From VAXT01 sp963728535 (GTDB lineage Bacteria > Actinomycetota > Thermoleophilia > Gaiellales > Gaiellaceae), in NCBI GenBank assembly GCA_963728535.1, contig CAVSKK010000001.1, positions 2,232,001-2,296,000 on the forward strand: a DNA stretch of 64,000 nt. Direction: 5' to 3'. A program made the translations under genes and the position numbers. The first letter of the stretch is position 1; each line of letters begins with the position of its first letter. Positions 42,056-50,369 of this stretch are shown piece after piece. Under the pieces are notes generated by a model. It did not search any database and was not told the DNA's origin. It was given only the letters and a program-made list of their open reading frames with translations.

Positions 42056-42143
42056 AACGCGAGGGTTCGAACAGGCCCGGTCCCGGGTAGGAAATCCGAG
42101 GGGTCGCGTCTTCAGGGTGAGGAATACGAAGGGGGGACGTTCG

Positions 42144-45077
42144 ATGCGTAAGGCAGGGCTTCCAACTCTCGGGTTGCTCGCGGCGGTCGTCGCGGCTCTG
42201 ATGAGTGGGTCGGCGGCAGCCTCTGTTCCGCCGGCAAGCACCGTGACCGTGCCATCTACGGCCGGTCAAATCACAGACACCTGGACGGGCACGATCATGC
42301 CCGGCGCGAACGCCACGAGCGACTGCTCGACGCCGTTCGAGCCGGTGTCCGATCTGCACGAGGTGACGATCAACGTGCCTCCAGGGACCTACGACACGAT
42401 CGACGCCCAGTTCAGGTTCACGATCACCTGGGCCGCGGAGTCCAGCAGCGACGAGATCCTGACCGTCGTCGACCCGAACGGTGACGTGGTCGGATCGAGC
42501 GACGGTGGCAGCAATATCGAGAGCATCGTGGCGAACAACCTGCCGCCGGGCACCTACAGGGTGCTTGCGTGCGCCTTTCTCTCGACGGAACTGACCGACT
42601 ACGACGGCAAGCTCGAGATCACCACGACGGCGCGGACGATCGAGCAGGACCTGCCCTCAGCCCCCGCCAACGGCCTCGCCTTCTCGGCGGCGGTCGCCTC
42701 CGACAACCAACGTGACCAGGCCGAGCCGCTGCTCGAGATCGACAAGGCCGGACGTGTCTACGACTGCGGGCCGACCGGGTTTTCGAACTTCTCCGACTAC
42801 GCGCAGGTCTCGTACGACCACGGCGACCAGTTCCACCTGCTCGGCACGCCGCCACGCGGTCAGCAGGCCGCCGGCGGCGGCGGCGACTGCGGCCTCGCGT
42901 TCGGCACGAGCCGCAATGCACTCGGCTTCTACCAGTACGCCTACACGGGCCTAGGGCCGCTGACCGGGTTCGCCACGGCCACCTCGCCCAACGGTGGTCA
43001 GAGCCTCGCGACCGGCGGTCCCGCCGGCAACGGGAACACCGACGAGGGCGCCGGTGCCGACCGTCAGTGGATGACCTTCGTCGACGACCACACGGTGCTG
43101 CTGAGCTACAACCAGCAGGAGCCGAGGAACGTCGTCGTCCAGCGCTCGACCGACGGCGGGCTCACCTACCAGCTGGACTCGGCAATCGCCGCGCGCAACC
43201 CGCGCTTCCCGGGGCCGATGCGCTACATCGAGCCCACTCAGGCGTATCCGAACGGCGTCGTCTACTTCGCCTCAGATCGCACTGCGGCCGACGGCGATCA
43301 CGTGAACCTCTCGATCTCGCGGGACAGAGGCGTGACCTGGACCAACTGCCTGGCCGCGGTCGCGCCGGGCAACACGACGGTCTTTGCCACCGCCGACCAC
43401 GACAGCGCGGGGAACATCTACGTCGTCTACGGCGAGAACGTCAGGTTCCACACCTACCTCGTCACGCTCACTGCCAACAAGATCGGTCTGTGCAACGAGT
43501 CCGTTCTCGGCTCCACGGATCTCCCGAGCGTGAACCCGGGCTTCTCGGCGCCCACGCAGGTCGATCGTGACGCAGTTCGCACGAGCCTCTTTGCCTGGGT
43601 GACTGCCGGCGGAGCCCCGGGGCGCGCCGCAGTCGTGTTCTTCGGCACGGAGAGCGACGGCGACCCGAACAGCGGCAACTTCAAGGCGAGCTGGCACATC
43701 TACGTCAACCAGACGGTGAACGCGCTCTCGACGGATCCGAACAACCCCGCCACCTTCAGTCAGGTCAAGGTGACGACGCATCCGTTCCACTACGACTCGG
43801 TGTGCCTCAACGGTCTCGGATGCGACCTCGCCGTTCCGCCCGGCGACCGCTCGATGGCCGACTTCATCTCGCTCGATACCAATCCGGCCGACGGGAGGAT
43901 CTACGTCACGTGGGACCGGGCGAACAAGGTCCCGGACGAGGCTGCTGGCCACGTCGCCTCGCCGATGGTGTCGACCCAGATCGGCGGGCCCAGGCTCAGC
44001 GGCGGCACGATCACTTCGGACGCCAACCATCAGGTGCTCCGCAGCTCCTCGAACGATCCGACCGGCGATGCGCTCTCGTCCTACTCGGTGATGACGCCGG
44101 GCGTCGTACCGCCGAATCCACCGACGACGAACGAGCCGGCGGCGGACTTCACGTCCGTCTCGGTCGGCCCCGAGATCGATCTCATCGACGGAGCGACGAT
44201 CCCGAACGGCGGAGTGACCGTGACGATGCGGGTCAGCGACCTCTCGACCGCCTCGCTGATGGCGAGCGCCACACGGACGCAGTCGCTGTCACTGCTCTGG
44301 CTGCTGCGGTTCACGAACGGCTACCAGGACGTGGCGGCCGGAGTCCGCTGGAACGCCGCGCAGGGCTTCAGCTACGGCTACAACGACTACACGACGGGCA
44401 CCCAGCTGTGCGAGTCGTCAGGACCGGCGAACCAGGACAAGTGCATCCTGTACCCGGGCGACCAGCCGATCCAGGGCGATTTCAATCAGGCGACCGGGAC
44501 GCTTCGGTTCAGCATCCCCCGCTTCCTGCTCCGAGCTCTCAGCGGCCCGACCGGGCCCGGCCAACGGCCGCTCGAGGTGGCTGCGACCGCGGGCTCCCGC
44601 TTCTACGACGGGACAGCGTTCTCGCTCGGGAACACGGTGTCTCCGGATCAGATCGTGCAGTCGTTCCTCTATCCGTTCGACAACACGCCGTCGATGGACT
44701 TCGTCCTGCCAACAGCCCCACCCCCGCCACCCTCGTCGGTTCCGTGCAAGATCACGGGCGGTGGAACGATCTCGAGCTCGGGCGGGAAGTTCAGCCTGAA
44801 CGTCCACACGGGGACTCCTCCCCGTGGCTCGGTCAGCTATCGAGACACGAGCACCGACTTCAGGACGCTCACGATCACCTCGGCTACCTGCTCGGATGCG
44901 TCGCACGCGAGGATCACGGGCTCCGGCAGGAACAACGGGAACAACGTCACGTACACAGTCGACGTCGTGGACGGTGGCGAGTCGTCGACCAACGACTTCT
45001 TCAACCTCACGATGAGCTCCGGCGGAGCCCGGGCCGGAAACCTCAGCAAGGGCAACATCCAGGTTCATCGACACTAG
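42144..45077 (+). CDS. Large secreted protein with Asp-box propeller and C-terminal post-COAP-like domain
   Basis: A 977-residue exported protein. ATG 42144 follows GGGGGG; the signal peptide ends near SGSAAASVP (about residue 28). Residues 40-160 resemble a bacterial PPC domain. The middle contains Asp-box (BNR) repeats typical of sialidase-type beta-propellers (RSTDGGLTY, SRDRGVTW). The last 110 residues form a beta domain that opens KITGGGTIS and ends GNIQVHRH, as in post-COAP-1 modules. No catalytic sialidase residues can be confirmed, so it may bind rather than cut glycans. It is encoded alone. Confidence 0.78.
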   Translation: MRKAGLPTLGLLAAVVAALMSGSAAASVPPASTVTVPSTAGQITDTWTGTIMPGANATSDCSTPFEPVSDLHEVTINVPPGTYDTIDAQFRFTITWAAESSSDEILTVVDPNGDVVGSSDGGSNIESIVANNLPPGTYRVLACAFLSTELTDYDGKLEITTTARTIEQDLPSAPANGLAFSAAVASDNQRDQAEPLLEIDKAGRVYDCGPTGFSNFSDYAQVSYDHGDQFHLLGTPPRGQQAAGGGGDCGLAFGTSRNALGFYQYAYTGLGPLTGFATATSPNGGQSLATGGPAGNGNTDEGAGADRQWMTFVDDHTVLLSYNQQEPRNVVVQRSTDGGLTYQLDSAIAARNPRFPGPMRYIEPTQAYPNGVVYFASDRTAADGDHVNLSISRDRGVTWTNCLAAVAPGNTTVFATADHDSAGNIYVVYGENVRFHTYLVTLTANKIGLCNESVLGSTDLPSVNPGFSAPTQVDRDAVRTSLFAWVTAGGAPGRAAVVFFGTESDGDPNSGNFKASWHIYVNQTVNALSTDPNNPATFSQVKVTTHPFHYDSVCLNGLGCDLAVPPGDRSMADFISLDTNPADGRIYVTWDRANKVPDEAAGHVASPMVSTQIGGPRLSGGTITSDANHQVLRSSSNDPTGDALSSYSVMTPGVVPPNPPTTNEPAADFTSVSVGPEIDLIDGATIPNGGVTVTMRVSDLSTASLMASATRTQSLSLLWLLRFTNGYQDVAAGVRWNAAQGFSYGYNDYTTGTQLCESSGPANQDKCILYPGDQPIQGDFNQATGTLRFSIPRFLLRALSGPTGPGQRPLEVAATAGSRFYDGTAFSLGNTVSPDQIVQSFLYPFDNTPSMDFVLPTAPPPPPSSVPCKITGGGTISSSGGKFSLNVHTGTPPRGSVSYRDTSTDFRTLTITSATCSDASHARITGSGRNNGNNVTYTVDVVDGGESSTNDFFNLTMSSGGARAGNLSKGNIQVHRH

Positions 45078-45086
45078 GACTAGGTT

Positions 45087-45120
45087 GGGAGGGGCCGGCT
45101 TAACCCCCGGCCTCTCCTCC
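45087..45120 (+). terminator. Rho-independent-like hairpin after the secreted protein gene
   Basis: GGAGGGGCCGG near 45088 pairs with CCGGCCTCTCC at 45107-45117 with one mismatch around a 9-base loop. It starts ten bases after the stop. There is no clear T-tract. Confidence 0.5.
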
Positions 45121-45136
45121 CTAGACTTCTTCGAGC

Positions 45137-45616
45137 ATGCCTCCTCGTCGCGTGATTGCCGGCGCGGTCGTCGCTCTCGTAGCGTTCGCGGGCATCCTCC
45201 TCGTGCCCCGCGGCGGAGACGGGGGCACGTTGTCGAAGCCTGAGTACGAGCAGAAGGTGCGAACCGTGTACGCGGATGTGCAGGACGCTTTTCGGAAGAC
45301 GAACGTGACAGCGGCCGGGCTGCTTTCGGCCCGTGTCGCCGAAGCGCAGAGCGAGCTGAGAGATGCCGCCGACGAGCTCGACGACACAAAGCCTCCGGGC
45401 TCCGTCGCCGGTCAGAACGACCGGCTCGTGGCCGGCATGCGCGCGTACGCGGACGACCTCGAGGAGCTCCGAAGAGCCGCCGAGTTGGGCGACTCCGTCG
45501 GAGTCAGGAGGTTCAACGAGTCGATTTCAGAGAACCCGGCGGTGCTCCAGATCGCGGAGGCCGCGGAAGAGATGAAGTTCGAGGGGTACGACCTCGGGCC
45601 GATCTCCGAGGAATAG
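45137..45616 (+). CDS. Membrane-anchored helical protein
   Basis: A 159-residue protein. One N-terminal anchor helix (about residues 6-24, VIAGAVVALVAFAGILLVP), then an extracytoplasmic helical region with acidic Ala/Leu heptads. No recognised family. It is followed by the diacylglycerol-kinase-like gene after three bases, so the two are in one operon. Confidence 0.6.
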   Translation: MPPRRVIAGAVVALVAFAGILLVPRGGDGGTLSKPEYEQKVRTVYADVQDAFRKTNVTAAGLLSARVAEAQSELRDAADELDDTKPPGSVAGQNDRLVAGMRAYADDLEELRRAAELGDSVGVRRFNESISENPAVLQIAEAAEEMKFEGYDLGPISEE

Positions 45617-45619
45617 CCC

Positions 45620-46486
45620 CTGCGGCTCCTGATCGTCAACCCGTTCGCCAGCGCCGTCACCGAGGAGCGCGTCGAGCAGGTGGCGCGCGTGCTCGGCGAC
45701 GTCGAGACTCGGCACACCGAGCATCGGGGTCATGCGACGGAGCTTGCTCGCGAGGCCCGCGGCGCCGAGGCGGTGTACGTCTTCTCCGGCGACGGCGGCT
45801 ACAACGAGGTCCTGAACGGGATCGACGCCGAGACTCCGGTCGGCTTCATCCCTGGTGGCGGGGCCAATGTGCTGCCGCGGGCTCTCGGCCTGCCCACAGA
45901 TGCCGTCCGCGCCGCGGAGCAGCTGGTCGCCGGCCGCACCCGGAGAATCTCGCTGGGCCGGGTCAACGGGCGTCGATTCGGGTTCGCCGCGGGCGTCGGC
46001 CTCGACGCCGAGGCGATTCGCCGCCTCGAGGCGCGTGGCCGCAGCGAAGGCGGCGCCCGAGCAGGCAACGCCGTCTTCGCCTGGGAGCTCACCCGTCTGC
46101 TGGCGGAACGGCGGGGGCGCTTCGAGCCCGCGCTCGAGATCCTGGGCCGCGGGCGGGCGGCCTTCGCCCTCGTCGCGAACGGGAATCCGTACACGTATGC
46201 GGGGCCGATTCCGATCCGCGTCGCGCCGGAAGCCCGCTTCGAGCTCGGCATCGACCTGGTCGCCCCGCGTGGCGTCTCGCCGGTGAGGCTGCCGCGCCTC
46301 CTCGCCTACGTTCTCCTGGGCCGCGGCCAGTCGAGTGCGGGCGACATCGTCTACGGGCACGACCTCGATCGGATCGAGATCGTTTGCGACGGGCCAATGC
46401 CGGTTCAGGCCGACGGCGAGGACCTCGGAGACTCGACCTCCGCGCTTTTCGAGGCGGAGCGAGGGGCGGCGCTCGTTTTGGTATAG
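45620..46486 (+). CDS. Diacylglycerol kinase-family lipid kinase (CTG start proposed)
   Basis: A 288-residue lipid kinase of the DagK catalytic fold. It phosphorylates diacylglycerol or a similar lipid, or in actinobacteria makes phosphatidylinositol-type intermediates. The N-terminus LRLLIVNPFASAVTEERV matches the family start. The nucleotide motif is VFSGDGGYNEVLNG, followed by VGFIPGGGANVLPRALGLP. The only in-frame start that keeps the N-terminus is CTG 45620, placed eight bases after GAGG (45608-45611); GTG 45680 would remove 20 conserved residues. Its stop lies within the PadR operator. Confidence 0.82.
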   Translation: MRLLIVNPFASAVTEERVEQVARVLGDVETRHTEHRGHATELAREARGAEAVYVFSGDGGYNEVLNGIDAETPVGFIPGGGANVLPRALGLPTDAVRAAEQLVAGRTRRISLGRVNGRRFGFAAGVGLDAEAIRRLEARGRSEGGARAGNAVFAWELTRLLAERRGRFEPALEILGRGRAAFALVANGNPYTYAGPIPIRVAPEARFELGIDLVAPRGVSPVRLPRLLAYVLLGRGQSSAGDIVYGHDLDRIEIVCDGPMPVQADGEDLGDSTSALFEAERGAALVLV

Positions 46487-46501
46487 TCCAGCCCGGACTA
46501 T
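46483..46501. promoter_or_regulatory. Inverted repeat overlapping the PadR start (ATAGTCC-N5-GGACTAT)
   Basis: Perfect 7-bp arms 46483-46489 and 46495-46501. The left arm covers the end of the kinase gene and the right arm covers ATG 46500. PadR proteins bind such palindromes, so autoregulation is likely. Confidence 0.6.
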
Positions 46502-47057
46502 GCCGGTTGAGACTAAGACGACCACTCTCACGACGACTGAATGCGCGGTCCTCGGCCTGCTTGCCCGCGCGCCGCAATCCGGGTACGACCTCAAGAAGGC
46601 GGTCGACCGGAGCGTCGGCTACTTCTGGGGGCCGGCCAAGAGCCAGATCTACGCCGTCCTGCCCAGCCTGGTCGAAGCCGGGTACGCAACGAGCAAAACG
46701 GTCGCTCAGGAGCGGCGCCCCGACAAGCAGGTCTACCGGATTACCGGAGCGGGACGGGCCGCGCTTCGCGAGTGGATCGAGGAGACGCCTGATTCGCCTA
46801 CCCCCGACCGCAACCCACTCTTGCTCAGGATTTTCTTCGGCGAGTACGCCTCCGAGGAGATTCTTCTCGAGCGGGTGCGTGCCCGGCGGGCCGAGATGGA
46901 GCAACTGAAGGAGGAGCTCGACGCGCTCGACGAGCGGGCGCGCGGCGACACTCACGACCTCTTTCCGCAGCTGACACGCATGTACGGCCGGCGCTATGCC
47001 GACGCGATCATCGGCTGGGCAGGCGACGTCGAGCGGACGCTCGGAGTGCGCAGATGA
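46500..47057 (+). CDS. PadR-family transcriptional regulator
   Basis: A 185-residue regulator with an N-terminal winged helix (about residues 12-85): TECAVLGLLARAPQSGYDLK, then GPAKSQIYAVLPSLVEAGYA. The C-terminal region is helical (a dimerisation helix of the Vir type). It overlaps the downstream hydrolase gene by four bases and has a palindrome on its start. PadR proteins usually control drug or phenolic-acid responses; the ligand is unknown. Confidence 0.85.
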   Translation: MPVETKTTTLTTTECAVLGLLARAPQSGYDLKKAVDRSVGYFWGPAKSQIYAVLPSLVEAGYATSKTVAQERRPDKQVYRITGAGRAALREWIEETPDSPTPDRNPLLLRIFFGEYASEEILLERVRARRAEMEQLKEELDALDERARGDTHDLFPQLTRMYGRRYADAIIGWAGDVERTLGVRR

Positions 47058-47827
47058 AGTGGATTGCCTGTGTCGTTCTCTGCATGGCCTTCGCGGTTGT
47101 GGCGGCGCCCGGCATCTCAGCTCCCAACGGGACCAGCATGCAGGCCCAGCCGCATCGCCTCAAGCCGCTGCGCCTGCGCGAGACCTGCGTGACCCGCGCC
47201 GAGCGCCGCCGCGTCCTCAGGTTCACCGCGAGCGACCGGGTTCGACTGATCGGTGTCGTTTTCGGGAGGGGCCCGCGCGCCGTCATCCTCGCCCACCAGG
47301 GCAATTCGGATCTCTGCATCTGGGTCCCGTACGCCCGCGACCTCGCGGCCCGCGGTTACCGCGTGCTCGCCTTCGACCACCGCGGCGACGGGTCGTCCGG
47401 GCGGTCTGGAAGCCGGGCGAGAAAAGATCGGGTCGACTACGACGTGCTCGGTGCGATCCGTGCGCTCCGCTCCCGCGGAGCGACGAGCATCGTTCTCGGA
47501 GGCGGCTCGCTCGGCGCCGCGGCCGTGCTCTCGGGTGCCGCCCGGGCGAACCCTCCGGTGAACGGCGTGTTCAGCCTCTCCAGCCCGAGCCAGTACGAGC
47601 GCATCAACGTGCTCGGGGCGGTTGGGGCGCTCCTAGTGCCCACGCTGTTCGTTGCGACAGAGGAGGACGAGCCCTTCATCACGGATGCCCGCGCGCTCTA
47701 CAACGCGTGTGCCGCTCCCGAGAAGCAGCTCAGGATCTTCCCGGGTCTCGAGCACGGCGTCTGGACGCTCCGCGATCCGAACGTGCAAGCGGCCGTGGAC
47801 GAGTTCATCGCGCTCCACTCCCCGTAG
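47054..47827 (+). CDS. Exported alpha/beta hydrolase
   Basis: A 257-residue hydrolase with a signal peptide (MKWIACVVLCMAFAVVAAPG). The alpha/beta fold is seen in ILAHQGNSDLCIW, VLAFDHRGDGSSGRSG, the nucleophile elbow VLGGGSLGAAAVL (Gly-x-Ser-x-Gly type) and a late VATEEDEPF with GLEHGVWTL, supplying the Asp and His. The substrate is probably an ester or lipid. It is translationally coupled to the PadR regulator. Confidence 0.8.
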   Translation: MKWIACVVLCMAFAVVAAPGISAPNGTSMQAQPHRLKPLRLRETCVTRAERRRVLRFTASDRVRLIGVVFGRGPRAVILAHQGNSDLCIWVPYARDLAARGYRVLAFDHRGDGSSGRSGSRARKDRVDYDVLGAIRALRSRGATSIVLGGGSLGAAAVLSGAARANPPVNGVFSLSSPSQYERINVLGAVGALLVPTLFVATEEDEPFITDARALYNACAAPEKQLRIFPGLEHGVWTLRDPNVQAAVDEFIALHSP

Positions 47828-47851
47828 CGCCCCTGCATCTACTGTTCAAAT

Positions 47852-48724
47852 ATGAGGGCGCGGTCCTGGCGCACGGTGGCGGCGATCGGCGGGCTGCTCG
47901 GGCTCGTCGGCATAGTGGCGGTCGCGGCTGCAGGGCGCGCGCCCGGGGGAGGCGAGAGCAGGCCGAGCGCCGACGCGCCGTCGCTCCTCGCGGACTACCT
48001 CTCGACGGTGGCGCTGCTCATGGTGCCCGCGGGGGCCGTGCTGTTCTTCTTCGCGGCATTCATGCGGCGCGGCTACCGGGCAGACAAGGGCGGACGCCGG
48101 GCGGGTGGGCCCCGCAACCTCGTCGTGACGGCGCTCGTCCTCATCGCCGTCCTCGCCATCACGCACCAAGGGTTGCGGCTCGACTGGATCAACGGGGACC
48201 AGACCGAGGGTGAGAAGGCGAAGGCGGGCCATGTCGCGCCGGGGAAGGCCAAGAAGGGCCCTCCCGCGCTCGAGCAGTATCAACCTCAGTTCCGCTGGTT
48301 GCCGTTGTTCGTCGTCGGGTCGCTGATCGTCGGGATCGGCGGCGCGATGACCATCTTCGCGGTCCGGAGGCGCCGTGCCCTCGTGCGCGACATGCCGATC
48401 GTCGAAGCTCTCTCCGACGTGCTCGCGGAGACGCTCGACGACCTGCGGGCCGAGGTCGATCCCCGGCAGGCTGTGATCCGCGCGTACTCGAGGATGGAGC
48501 GGACGCTTGCAGCGCGCGGGCTGCCGAGGGGGGAGGCCGAGGCGCCGCTCGAGTACCTCGGGCGCGTGCTGGACGCGGTCCAGGCGAGCGCCCACTCGGT
48601 TCGGCGGCTCACGCAGCTCTTTCAGCGCGCTCGTTTCAGCACGCATGAGATCGACCCCGGGATGAAGGAGGACGCGATCGAGGCGCTCTCCGGCCTGCGC
48701 GCGGAGCTCGAGGTCGCGGGCTGA
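47852..48724 (+). CDS. DUF4129-type membrane protein
   Basis: A 290-residue protein. Helices at about residues 10-30, 48-68, 90-108 and 150-172. The C-terminal region (about 190-285) carries the DUF4129 pattern, including YSRMERTLAARGLPRGEAEA and ALEYLGRVLDAV-like text with DVLAETLDDLRAE before it. DUF4129 genes accompany MoxR and DUF58 in actinobacteria (and transglutaminase-like proteins, not seen here). It starts the MoxR/DUF58 cluster. Confidence 0.72.
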   Translation: MRARSWRTVAAIGGLLGLVGIVAVAAAGRAPGGGESRPSADAPSLLADYLSTVALLMVPAGAVLFFFAAFMRRGYRADKGGRRAGGPRNLVVTALVLIAVLAITHQGLRLDWINGDQTEGEKAKAGHVAPGKAKKGPPALEQYQPQFRWLPLFVVGSLIVGIGGAMTIFAVRRRRALVRDMPIVEALSDVLAETLDDLRAEVDPRQAVIRAYSRMERTLAARGLPRGEAEAPLEYLGRVLDAVQASAHSVRRLTQLFQRARFSTHEIDPGMKEDAIEALSGLRAELEVAG

Positions 48725-49233
48725 GACGGCTTGCGACCACCTGGGTGCTCGGCGCCGTGTTCGCGACGCTCGGGCTCGTCGCGGCGCGCAGGATCGCGCC
48801 GGGGCGCCACGAGCTCGAGCTCGACGTCTACGTCCTCGTCCTCGGCGCCATGGCGTGGCTCGTGATGGTCGCCCTGCTGCGCCAGGTCGCTCCGCGTGAG
48901 CGGGGGTCGAGGCTCGCCGCCGCGCTCGAGCCACCGGACGCGGAGCTGCCACGCATCCCGGAGCTCGACCGCCTCGAACGCGAGCTCTACATGAGCGCGT
49001 CCAAGGAATTCGACCTCCACTACCGGCTGCGTCCGGTCGTCCGCGAGATCGCCCTCGCACGGCTCGAGCGCCGCGGCCTCAGCCTCGATTCGGGCAGCCC
49101 CGCCGTCCGCGAGCTCGTCGGCGACCTGTGGCCGCTCGTGAGCCCGGACCGCGAGCCGCCACGCAACCGGCAGGCGCCCGGGCCCGGGCTGGCCGAGCTC
49201 CACCAAACAGTCGAGAGCCTGGAGCGTCTCTAA
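48721..49233 (+). CDS. Membrane protein of the MoxR/DUF58 cluster (CTG start proposed)
   Basis: A 170-residue protein. Two N-terminal helices (about residues 6-24 and 38-58), then a soluble, helix-rich region with ELPRIPELDRLERELYMSAS-type text. CTG 48721 overlaps the previous TGA (CTGA) and lies seven bases after GAGG at 48710-48713; it gives MRRLATTW before helix 1. The alternative GTG 48745 has no ribosome site. No known family; position in the cluster suggests a membrane partner of DUF4129. Confidence 0.65.
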   Translation: MRRLATTWVLGAVFATLGLVAARRIAPGRHELELDVYVLVLGAMAWLVMVALLRQVAPRERGSRLAAALEPPDAELPRIPELDRLERELYMSASKEFDLHYRLRPVVREIALARLERRGLSLDSGSPAVRELVGDLWPLVSPDREPPRNRQAPGPGLAELHQTVESLERL

Positions 49234-49307
49234 CCTGTGCCCCTCCCAGCAATACATGCCGGCCCCTGGCCCGCGATCACGCGGCGCCAGAGCCCACCCT
49301 CGCCCTT

Positions 49308-49328
49308 GCCAAGGCTACTAGCCTTGGC
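49308..49328 (+). promoter_or_regulatory. 9-bp hairpin between the DUF4129 and MoxR genes
   Basis: GCCAAGGCT and AGCCTTGGC pair perfectly around ACT. It lies in the 170-base gap (49234-49403) and could be a terminator or an operator. I see nothing else in that gap. Confidence 0.4.
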
Positions 49329-49403
49329 CGCGGTCGAGTGCGGCCTCTGGCTTGGTGCTCGCGACCCAGGAGCTCGGCGGCATCACTGGAAGGGGCACTG
49401 CCC

Positions 49404-50369
49404 ATGACGATCGAGGAGCTGAACGAGCAGGCCGAGCGGATCCTCGCCGAGGTCGAGCGCGCGGTCGTCGGCAAGCGAGAGGCCCTCGAGCTCGTCCTCC
49501 TCGGCATCCTCTCGGACGGCCATGTCCTGATCGAGGACTTCCCCGGCCTGGCGAAGACGCTGATCGCCCGCTCGTTCGCCCAGGTGACGGGGATGACCTT
49601 CTCGCGCATCCAGTTCACCCCGGACCTGATGCCGGCCGACGTGACCGGGTCGTCGATCTACAACCAGCAGCGCAGCGACTTCGAGTTCAGGCCGGGGCCG
49701 ATCTTCGGCAACCTCTTGCTCGGCGACGAGATCAACCGGGCGCCGCCCAAGACCCAGGCCGCGCTGCTGGAGGCGATGCAGGAGAAGCAGGTCACGATCG
49801 AGGGCACGACCCACATCCTCGATCCGCCTTTCATCGTCCTCGCCACCCAGAATCCGATCGAGTACGAGGGCACGTACCCGCTTCCCGAGGCGCAGCTGGA
49901 CCGCTTCGTGCTTCGGATCGGCATCGGCTACCCCTCCCGGGATCACGAGTGGGAGATGCTGGAGCGTCGTCTCGAGCGTGCGGAGGAGGAGGTCGAGCTC
50001 GACCAGGTCGCCGAGAAGCAAACGCTGCTCGAGATGCAGGGGGCGCTCGAGCAGGTGCACGTGGAGGAGAGCCTCGGCTACTACATCGTCGACCTCGTCA
50101 CTGCGACGAGGGACGCGCCGGGCGTCCAGGTCGGGTCGAGCCCGCGCGGGTCGCTCGCGCTCATCAAGCTCGCCCGGGGCCGCGCCGCCCTCTCGGGCCG
50201 CGACTACGCGACGCCGGACGACGTGAAGGCTGTTGCCGTGCCAGCGCTCGCGCACCGGCTTTCCCTGCGGCCCGAGCTCTGGGTCGAGCGCCGGCGCTCG
50301 GACGACATCGTCCGCGAGCTCCTCGACGTGGTGCCGACGCCGGCGGTCGAGCAACCCGTTCGCGAGTGA
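49404..50369 (+). CDS. MoxR-family AAA+ ATPase
   Basis: A 321-residue chaperone-type ATPase that remodels or inserts cofactors into partner proteins, often von Willebrand A-type. ATP-binding Walker A region: HVLIEDFPGLAKTLIARSF. Walker B: LLLGDEINRAPPKTQAALLE. Sensor 1: FIVLATQNPIEYEGTYPLPE. The start ATG 49404 follows GGAAGGGG. It shares a GTGA overlap with the DUF58 gene. Confidence 0.92.
   Translation: MTIEELNEQAERILAEVERAVVGKREALELVLLGILSDGHVLIEDFPGLAKTLIARSFAQVTGMTFSRIQFTPDLMPADVTGSSIYNQQRSDFEFRPGPIFGNLLLGDEINRAPPKTQAALLEAMQEKQVTIEGTTHILDPPFIVLATQNPIEYEGTYPLPEAQLDRFVLRIGIGYPSRDHEWEMLERRLERAEEEVELDQVAEKQTLLEMQGALEQVHVEESLGYYIVDLVTATRDAPGVQVGSSPRGSLALIKLARGRAALSGRDYATPDDVKAVAVPALAHRLSLRPELWVERRRSDDIVRELLDVVPTPAVEQPVRE

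Noticed and set aside
42062..42070. GGTTCGAA-like box resembling a tRNA T-loop
   Set aside because: No acceptor stem, anticodon arm or CCA end can be drawn around it.
41955..42143. N-terminal extension of the large secreted protein
   Set aside because: It overlaps the TetR gene and would bury the signal peptide; ATG 42144 has a ribosome site.
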